This document shows, piece after piece, positions 5,503-10,606 of a stretch of 10,606 nucleotides of DNA (position 1 is its first letter; every line of letters begins with the position of its first letter). The position numbers were made by a program, and so were the translations under genes. Below the pieces are notes generated by a model that ran no database searches, was not told the origin of the DNA, and worked only from the letters and a program-made list of their open reading frames with translations. The DNA is from Acidimicrobiaceae bacterium (GTDB lineage: Bacteria > Actinomycetota > Acidimicrobiia > Acidimicrobiales > RAAP-2), in contig PLSY01000012.1 of assembly GCA_003164275.1 (NCBI GenBank), forward strand, positions 1 through 10,606. The letters are read 5' to 3'.

Positions 5503-6837
5503 TTGAGATCAAACCTGAGACAGAGTGCCAGACGGACGGTGACCGCTGCGGCTGCAGTAGCCGCGATGGCCCTCCTCGCCATTCCTGGCATCGCCGATGC
5601 GACAGCTCACACCAGCCCCACGGCGCAGGGAACCCAGCCCAACCAATTGGCAGGACATATCGGAGGCGGCGGCATCACGGCGGCTGCGCCGACTCCGGAC
5701 GGGAAGGGATTCTGGACCGTGAGCGCGGGGGGATCGGTGGCACTCAAAGGCGATGCCTCGTTCTTCGGGGACGCGTCCTCGATGTCACTGAACGGGCACA
5801 TCGTATCGATTGCCCCCACCGCCGACGGGAAGGGCTACTGGCTACTTGGCTCCGACGGCGGAGTCTTCAGCTATGGCGACGCACAGTTCTACGGGTCGAC
5901 GGGAAATCTGCACCTCAACGCCCCAGCCCTTCAAATGGTTTCCACACCTGATAGCCGGGGCTACTGGTTCGTCGGTGCTGACGGTGGTGTGTTTTCCTAT
6001 GGCGATGCCAAGTTCTACGGTTCGACGGGTGGGATGCGTATCAATCAACCAGTGGTCGGGATGGGCGCGACTCGGTCTGGCACCGGCTACTGGTTGGTGG
6101 CATCCGACGGCGGAATCTTCAGCTTTGGGACTGCCAGTTTCTACGGGTCAACCGGGAACTTCACCCTCAACGAGCCTGTCGTCGGAATGACTACATCGTC
6201 GGATAGCCATGGTTATTGGTTGGTGGCGAAAGATGGCGGCATCTTCACCTTCGGGGATGCCGGCTACCACGGATCAGCTGTCGGCCAGGCCCCAGCCGGA
6301 AGCGTGGTGAGCATCGTTGCAACCGGCGACGGAGGTGGGTATTGGGTCATCGGAGATGACGGCAACATCTACTCATTTGGCGACGCGCCGAACGCCAACC
6401 TGACACCCAAGTATTTGGGCGAGATGAATCCGGTCGATACATACGGATACTTCTACACAGCGGACACCTCACACGAAGTGAATGGTCACATCTACACGCA
6501 ATCAGTCTATGGCCTCACCGAGGGTGACTGGGTGCAGCCTATTGAGATCAACTATGCCTATGCCGAGTGGAATCTGGCACGGAACTACAGCTATCTAAAC
6601 ACCACCATTGGACTTGACGACTCGAGCAAGCCGTCGGGAGTGGTGGTGCGGGCTCAGATTTTCGGCGATGGTGTTCAGCTCTATTCTCAAGACCTTGCTC
6701 TCGGGCAAGCCTTCCCCATTCACCTGAAGATCGCCGGGGTACTCCGGCTCAAGCTGGAAACGACCGAGATCAGTGATCCCGGTGAAGTGTACGCAGGAGC
6801 TGAAGCGGTGTTCGGATCGGCCGAGGTGACTCCTTGA
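5503..6837 (+). CDS. Secreted DGG-repeat protein with C-terminal NPCBM-like domain (444 aa)
   Basis: An N-terminal signal peptide has a basic region, an alanine-rich core and a probable cleavage site after GIADA (about residue 30). Six repeats of exactly 42 residues follow (about 54-305), each with GYW or GFW, a DGG or equivalent, FxFGDA and FYGSTG; they probably form a beta-propeller-like fold. The tail (about 345-440) has INYAYAEWNLARNYSYLNTTIGLDD, then VVRAQIFGDG..LY and LRLKLETTEI, which resembles an NPCBM carbohydrate-binding module. The protein is therefore likely exported and may bind glycan or cell-wall material. I chose TTG at 5503 because AAGGAGAG (5489-5496) sits 6 nt upstream and the signal peptide then starts correctly; the frame is open from 5434. 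No enzymatic motif is visible. Confidence 0.85.
   Translation: MRSNLRQSARRTVTAAAAVAAMALLAIPGIADATAHTSPTAQGTQPNQLAGHIGGGGITAAAPTPDGKGFWTVSAGGSVALKGDASFFGDASSMSLNGHIVSIAPTADGKGYWLLGSDGGVFSYGDAQFYGSTGNLHLNAPALQMVSTPDSRGYWFVGADGGVFSYGDAKFYGSTGGMRINQPVVGMGATRSGTGYWLVASDGGIFSFGTASFYGSTGNFTLNEPVVGMTTSSDSHGYWLVAKDGGIFTFGDAGYHGSAVGQAPAGSVVSIVATGDGGGYWVIGDDGNIYSFGDAPNANLTPKYLGEMNPVDTYGYFYTADTSHEVNGHIYTQSVYGLTEGDWVQPIEINYAYAEWNLARNYSYLNTTIGLDDSSKPSGVVVRAQIFGDGVQLYSQDLALGQAFPIHLKIAGVLRLKLETTEISDPGEVYAGAEAVFGSAEVTP
5662..6417 (+). repeat. Six tandem 126-nt coding repeats
   Basis: The aromatic-Trp codon pair recurs at 5710, 5836, 5962, 6088, 6214 and 6340, exactly 126 nt apart each time. No unit has gained or lost a codon between these anchors. 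Units 2-4 are most alike at the DNA level (FYGSTG codons and their surroundings); units 1 and 6 are the most diverged, as expected for the edges of a repeat array. Confidence 0.88.
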
Positions 6838-6849
6838 TGCGGCGACTGG

Positions 6850-6892
6850 CCAAGAGTCAGCGGGCTGACCCGCTGAACTGCGTTGGTCTTGG
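6850..6892 (+). terminator. Two-part hairpin after the DGG-repeat gene
   Basis: A perfect inner stem, TCAGCGGG/CCCGCTGA (6857-6864 and 6869-6876), has a CTGA loop. An outer stem, CCAAGA/TCTTGG (6850-6855 and 6887-6892), encloses it. It starts 13 nt after the stop codon and has no T-run. It could terminate the first secreted gene or reduce read-through into the second. Confidence 0.5.
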
Positions 6893-7034
6893 CACCTGGG
6901 TGCGGGAGGTCAGACCACAATGACCGGGCATGCACCACAGCAGCGGACTTCCTGCTCCTAGTCCGACTCCGTCCTCACCTGACGCCGTGCTGGATGGTCG
7001 GATACGGTCTGATCGGCGGAGGCGGAGGCGGAAG

Positions 7035-8582
7035 ATGTTCTTGGAGATGCGACACCGGCTGGCGCAATCCCGGGCTCATGGTGAAGCGCTTTGCCTGCGC
7101 CGGGCGGTGACCGGTCATCTTGCTTGCCGACACCGTCCAGCGTCGATCGCGCTTCATACAACAATTGCCGGGTTACTTCTCCTTGCGGGCTTCGCTCCCT
7201 CTGCGCAAGCCGCTACCTCCACGCAACCACTCGTTGGTGCGATCCACCCCGGAGTCAGCAATGAGAACAGCAGTCCTCCGAGTGGAACCATCGCCGCGAA
7301 CAAGTCGGAGGTCGTCGAGCTCGCCAACACGGGCTTCGAAGTCGCGAACTCGAAGGGGAAGATAAAGTCTGGAGCGGTCGCCGATTTGTTCAACGCCAAT
7401 GGCTACTTCCTGTCGGATCCCCAAGTCATCTGGGATGCCTCAACAAGCCGCTTCTACGTCAGCATATTCGAGAATCACGGAACGTCCTCTCCTGATGAGG
7501 GTATTGCCTGGGGGTTCAGCAAGACGGCCAATCCGACGTCGGCGAAGGACTTCTGTACGTACTTCGACACCTTCAACTACGGAGCTACCTCGTTTCCCGA
7601 CCAGGAGTCCCTGGGGGACACGACGCATTTCCTCATGATCGCCAGCAATCGCTACGCGACGAGCAGCGGGGACATCTTGGGCTCCGACGTCGCGTGGGTC
7701 TCGAAACCCCCATCGGGCCGGACCTGCCCAGCCAGCAGCTCGTTCAACTCGGGAATCCAACACCTGGCGAACCCGGACGGCAGCTGGGCCTACCGGCCGA
7801 CACCAGCTCGCCAAGTGGACAGCTCTTCCACCGGCTGGATTACCGCCACCACGTCGTATGTGTCGGCGGACACCTTGACGGAGTTCGAGGTGACGGAGTA
7901 TCGAAACAGCCTCGCTTTCGGATCGCCACAGCTGCTCACCGTGCCGGAGTACAGCTATCCACCAAGTGCGCCGCAGGCCGGCACGGCCAAGTCAGGAAGC
8001 CCGGCTCCGCCGTTGGAAACCAGGATCTATCTCACCCAGGTAATCGAGGCGTACGACCCTCGAGTGGGGCATCTGGCGCTGTGGACTGCCCACACCATCG
8101 CGGGTGGCGCAGGATCGGTGGTCCGATGGTACGAGATCGATCCCGAGAACTTGAAACTCGATCAAGTTGGCACGATTGCCGATCCAGATCTGTGGCTATT
8201 CAACGCCACGGTCACGCCCGATCGTGTAGTCGTCGGAAAGAAGAGTAGGTATGGCAGTTCCGCAGTCGTGGAGTACAGCACATCGTCGAGCTCCACCTAT
8301 CCGGCCATCCGAATGGTGTCGATTGTCGATGGCCAGGCAGCGTCGTCACCAGTCCTGGTCAAGCAGTCAACTGGTCCAGATGTCGATTTCTCCTGCTTCG
8401 AACCAGATGAGCCGGTATGTCGATGGGGCGACTATTCGGGCGCAGTCCCCGACCCTGGTTCATCACTGGCAGCGGTACACGGCGATGTGTGGTTGGTAAA
8501 CCAGTGGAACTTACCGGATGTCAACGATTCGACTCCTGTGTGGCAGACATCCATCTGGAATGCCAGCTTCTCGAACTCGTAA
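7035..8582 (+). CDS. Large secreted protein, unknown function (515 aa)
   Basis: A long basic N terminus is followed by a hydrophobic core (TTIAGLLLLAGF) and a likely signal-peptidase site at PSAQA, so the protein should be exported. The mature part is rich in Ser, Thr, Gly and aromatic residues, with few Lys and no membrane segment. Motifs include DPQVIWDASTSRFYVSIFE, FPDQESLGDTTHFLMIASN and CRWGDYSGAVPDP (C462 onward). These recur in exported, probably beta-propeller proteins of actinobacteria, but I cannot name an activity. I chose the ATG at 7035 because GGAGG (7024-7028) is 6 nt upstream; GTG at 7107 would give a shorter, more typical signal peptide and cannot be excluded. The gene follows the DGG-repeat gene on the same strand after 197 nt, without its own copy of the palindromic site. 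Confidence 0.75.
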   Translation: MFLEMRHRLAQSRAHGEALCLRRAVTGHLACRHRPASIALHTTIAGLLLLAGFAPSAQAATSTQPLVGAIHPGVSNENSSPPSGTIAANKSEVVELANTGFEVANSKGKIKSGAVADLFNANGYFLSDPQVIWDASTSRFYVSIFENHGTSSPDEGIAWGFSKTANPTSAKDFCTYFDTFNYGATSFPDQESLGDTTHFLMIASNRYATSSGDILGSDVAWVSKPPSGRTCPASSSFNSGIQHLANPDGSWAYRPTPARQVDSSSTGWITATTSYVSADTLTEFEVTEYRNSLAFGSPQLLTVPEYSYPPSAPQAGTAKSGSPAPPLETRIYLTQVIEAYDPRVGHLALWTAHTIAGGAGSVVRWYEIDPENLKLDQVGTIADPDLWLFNATVTPDRVVVGKKSRYGSSAVVEYSTSSSSTYPAIRMVSIVDGQAASSPVLVKQSTGPDVDFSCFEPDEPVCRWGDYSGAVPDPGSSLAAVHGDVWLVNQWNLPDVNDSTPVWQTSIWNASFSNS

Positions 8583-8758
8583 CAGCCAGCTCAGAGCTGC
8601 GAAGCCGTTAGCCAACGTGCCTGCCTTTGCCGGCGCTTCGGAAGTTAGGGGGTCCGGGGTCCCTCGATGAAGAGCGGGGACTCCGCAAAGTGCCGATCAG
8701 CGTAGATCCACCGATCCGCCATCTCTGATGGCCTCTCCGGATCCATCGGACTGGCCTT

Positions 8759-8803
8759 CGCGCGATTTTGGATTTCGGTTCGCGCGTCTACGCATCGTAC
8801 GAT
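8759..8803 (+). promoter_or_regulatory. Palindromic site B with -10-like hexamer, upstream of the zinc-ribbon gene
   Basis: CGCGCGA (8759-8765), 14-nt spacer, TCGCGCG (8780-8786) is a perfect palindrome. TACGAT (8798-8803) begins 11 nt after it, the same register as at 5464 and, on the minus strand, 1736. The next coding start is 174 nt away, much farther than at the other sites. Confidence 0.5.
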
Positions 8804-8911
8804 CTGCCTGCGGAGGTCAGTCGAAGGGATTCTGCTCCTTCAATCGGCCATCGGATGCCGGGTAGCTCAACCAACTTTGGGTGACCTTGCGAAGCGAGAC
8901 GTTTCAGTTCC

Positions 8912-8935
8912 TCGGCGTGATCATCAGAACGCCGA
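8912..8935 (+). promoter_or_regulatory. 7-bp inverted repeat directly before the ribosome binding site
   Basis: TCGGCGT (8912-8918) and ACGCCGA (8929-8935) pair perfectly around a 10-nt loop. The stem ends about 10 nt before the purine-rich GAAAGAGAG that serves the start at 8960. It could be a translational control hairpin or an operator; its sequence does not resemble the CGCGCGA sites. Confidence 0.4.
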
Positions 8936-8959
8936 TATCCGGCGGAAAGAGAGATAGCG

Positions 8960-9682
8960 ATGTACTGCTCACAGTGCGGGAACCAGGTCGACGATGGCAC
9001 GAACTTCTGCCCAGTCTGTGGTCGCGAGACGACGCTGCCGATATCGGGAGGCCGGATCGATCCGCAATTGCCGAGTCTCGGGATGACCAAGGCGAAGTCC
9101 ACGAGACCATCTGGGAAAAGACTGGGCGTGTTGGTCGCCGGCATCGGCGTACTCGCCGCGGCAGTGGTTGCCGTCGTACTGGTGACCACGAGTTCGCAGT
9201 CGTCCCTCTTCCCGACCGGGTCTGGGTCGGGCAACGTTACGTGGAGCGGCACCGGGGGCGGCGGCGTCTACAACCAACCAGTCCAAGTTGGGGGAACGGT
9301 ACAGGGACTCAACATTAATGCCACCGCGACACCAGAGGATGTTGGACAGAGTCGCGGATCGATCACTGGAACAATTGGCGGCAAATCATTCACCGCCTCA
9401 CTGACGGGGTACGAATTCAATCGGTCAGGTGAGTCCGTTGTGGGCACCTACGATGGGATGCCAATGTCGGGAACCGCCTACACGGACTCGACCGGCGAGA
9501 AATATCCAGTGACGATCCAGGGGACGATCGAAGGGCAGCCGGTACGAGGCACGCTCACCACCCGCTTCAGTCAATCCGGCAACCAGTCGTTCACTTTTTC
9601 GGGCACGATCGGGAACTTGAAGGTTTCGGGTACGGCGGCGACGCTGGCGAACGGATTTACGAGTACTCAGCAGGTCGGATGA
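8960..9682 (+). CDS. Zinc-ribbon, single-TM protein with extracytoplasmic repeats (240 aa)
   Basis: The N terminus is a zinc ribbon, C3-x2-C6 and C17-x2-C20 (YCSQCG...FCPVCG). A basic linker follows, then one membrane segment at about 55-77 (LGVLVAGIGVLAAAVVAVVL). With the basic linker inside, the ribbon is cytoplasmic and the 163-residue C terminus is outside. That part is rich in Gly, Ser and Thr and repeats a 'GTI-GG-x-V-SGT' unit at about residues 137, 162, 188 and 215, suggesting a beta-solenoid or small barrel. Zinc-ribbon/TM proteins of this type are common in actinobacteria and mostly uncharacterised. The purine-rich GAAAGAGAG upstream supports the ATG at 8960. A membrane protein gene follows after only 10 nt, so the two are probably co-transcribed. 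Confidence 0.78.
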   Translation: MYCSQCGNQVDDGTNFCPVCGRETTLPISGGRIDPQLPSLGMTKAKSTRPSGKRLGVLVAGIGVLAAAVVAVVLVTTSSQSSLFPTGSGSGNVTWSGTGGGGVYNQPVQVGGTVQGLNINATATPEDVGQSRGSITGTIGGKSFTASLTGYEFNRSGESVVGTYDGMPMSGTAYTDSTGEKYPVTIQGTIEGQPVRGTLTTRFSQSGNQSFTFSGTIGNLKVSGTAATLANGFTSTQQVG

Positions 9683-9692
9683 ATCGTTCCGC

Positions 9693-10268
9693 ATGACTAC
9701 GGCGCGCACAATCCAGCTGCATCGGACTGGGCGGATCGTCCTGCCCGGGCTCCTCCTCGGTTCACTCATGGTCCCTTGGTCGCAGTTGAGGCTCGTGGCA
9801 CCTCCGGCTGGACCCTTCCGTCGGGGACCACTGCTCCCCATCTCGTCGCTGGGTGCATTCGCCAAGTTGGAGATGATCACTGCTGATCTCGCGCGCCTCG
9901 GCATCCTTGTTTTGGTTGTCGGGTCAATGCTGGCTGCGTTGACCCGATCGACCATCGGTGCAAGGGTGCCACGCGGGCTTGCCACTGCCGCAAGCCTGGT
10001 GACGCTGGTGCTTGTGACGGTAGTGGGGATAGTCCTCCCGAACCTGAGTCGGAGTGCGTACGACGGCTTCGGGGTCGGCCTTTCCGCGACACCGATGTGT
10101 CTCTGCGCTTGCGTCACCGCTCTTGTCTGGGCCGCGCTCGAGGTGCATGGTGCCTTGCTCCGATCCGTCCCCAGGATGCATGAGCTACTTGAAGAGCCGG
10201 GTGTGACAGCCCGTCAACGGCGGCGAATGTGCCGTGACGACGTGAGGGTATTCAGGAGAACTGGATAA
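9693..10268 (+). CDS. Small polytopic membrane protein, unknown function (191 aa)
   Basis: About four hydrophobic segments are visible: IVLPGLLLGSLMVPW (about 15-29), LARLGILVLVVGSMLAAL (about 66-83), ATAASLVTLVLVTVVGIVL (about 97-115) and PMCLCACVTALVWAAL (about 133-148). They are followed by a charged cytoplasmic tail rich in Arg (ARQRRRMCRDDVRVFRR). I do not recognise a family. The ATG at 9693 is 10 nt after the stop codon of the zinc-ribbon gene and has only a weak GGAT-type ribosome binding site that overlaps that stop, which suggests translational coupling. The shared operon hints that it is a membrane partner of the zinc-ribbon protein. Confidence 0.68.
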   Translation: MTTARTIQLHRTGRIVLPGLLLGSLMVPWSQLRLVAPPAGPFRRGPLLPISSLGAFAKLEMITADLARLGILVLVVGSMLAALTRSTIGARVPRGLATAASLVTLVLVTVVGIVLPNLSRSAYDGFGVGLSATPMCLCACVTALVWAALEVHGALLRSVPRMHELLEEPGVTARQRRRMCRDDVRVFRRTG

Positions 10269-10334
10269 CAGCACCCCCGGATGGGGCCACGTGCAGGCCA
10301 GATCAAATGCTCGCACTACCAAGACAGGTGTGTT
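10269..10334. other. Short convergent intergenic gap
   Basis: These 66 nt separate the ends of two converging genes. A small CCCC/GGGG hairpin (10274-10277 and 10283-10286, 5-nt loop) is the only structure I see. It is a weak candidate for a shared terminator. Confidence 0.3.
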
Positions 10335-10606
10335 CTACGCAATTTGGTGGTCCGCCTTCGGGTTCACGTCGCTCCGGAATTGCCGGATCCAGCCTCCGCC
10401 ATAGGCAGGCAAACCCAACCGGGAATCACCTGCCACAATCACACCCCGCTCAGATCCGAAGCGCCAGATTTCTTGAAGGACGTCGCCAACATCACCATCG
10501 TTCACGTACCGCATCAATCGACTTCGGTGAGCCATCACGACCAGTTCCGGGTAAGCCCGCCTGAACTCCTCCCGGTAAGTTTGACCTTCCCCCCGCCGGC
10601 CGGACA
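10335..10606 (-). CDS. 3' part of a convergent gene, unknown product (at least 89 codons)
   Basis: The minus-strand frame is open from the right edge of the window to a TAG at 10335-10337, so only the C-terminal part is present. It encodes GRRGEGQTYREEFRRAYPEL, a charged helical stretch, DVLQEIWRFGSERGVIVAGDSRLGLP and a glycine-rich tail. The mixture of charged helices and a hydrophobic GVIVAGD strand looks like a real soluble protein rather than a chance frame, but I cannot name the family. An internal GTG at 10538 is not needed as a start because the frame continues past it. Confidence 0.5.
   Translation of the reverse strand, partial: SGRRGEGQTYREEFRRAYPELVVMAHRSRLMRYVNDGDVGDVLQEIWRFGSERGVIVAGDSRLGLPAYGGGWIRQFRSDVNPKADHQIA

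Larger units (their letters stand above)
8583..8958. other. Intergenic region with long leader for the zinc-ribbon gene
   Basis: No gene is evident in these 376 nt. They contain palindromic site B (8759-8786), a small GCCATC/GATGGC hairpin (near 8718-8732) and a 7-bp inverted repeat just before the ribosome binding site (8912-8935). If the promoter at site B is used, the transcript has an untranslated leader of about 150 nt. Confidence 0.5.

Noticed and set aside
1..10606. CRISPR arrays, tRNA, rRNA or phage structural genes
   Set aside because: I looked for regular spaced repeats, cloverleaf-like segments and phage motifs and saw none; the only regular arrays are the coding 126-nt repeats and the short 9-bp tandem repeat.

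Overview
The window looks like chromosomal DNA of a high-GC actinobacterium. My best guess is the class Acidimicrobiia or a relative, because one secreted protein carries the 42-residue 'GYW...DGGxFxFGDAxFxGSxG' repeat that is common there. This is an inference from gene content, not a phylogenetic placement.

Layout. (1) 1-1698 is a nest of mobile elements. A complete ISL3-family insertion sequence (25-1450, with inverted repeats and an 8-bp target duplication) sits inside the 5' part of an IS66-like transposase gene. That element in turn appears to have cut a minus-strand host gene after 26 codons (start at 1698). (2) 1699-2108 holds no convincing gene but has promoter-like and hairpin structures. 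(3) 2109-4531 is a minus-strand two-gene operon: a polytopic membrane protein, then a response regulator that starts inside it. The membrane protein has no recognisable kinase motifs. (4) 4684-5352 (plus strand) is a decayed second copy of the same response regulator, with four frameshifts and a nonsense codon. (5) 5503-8582 encodes two secreted proteins: a six-repeat protein ending in an NPCBM-like domain, and a larger exported protein. (6) 8960-10268 encodes a zinc-ribbon/single-TM protein with four extracytoplasmic repeats, followed 10 nt later by a small polytopic membrane protein. (7) The 3' end of a convergent gene enters from the right edge.

The most interesting signal is not a gene. 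A palindromic site, CGCGCGA-N14-TCGCGCG, occurs four times with exactly the same 14-nt spacer (1748, 4555, 5425, 8759), and all four copies are in non-coding DNA. They lie upstream of the IS-truncated gene, the membrane-sensor/regulator operon, the DGG-repeat protein and the zinc-ribbon protein. In three of the four, a TAnnnT -10-like hexamer begins exactly 11 nt beyond the site in the direction of the gene. I read this as a local regulon of envelope and secreted proteins. The resident response regulator, which has a non-standard output domain and lacks the usual receiver lysine, is the only DNA-binding candidate in view. The link between regulator and site is inference.
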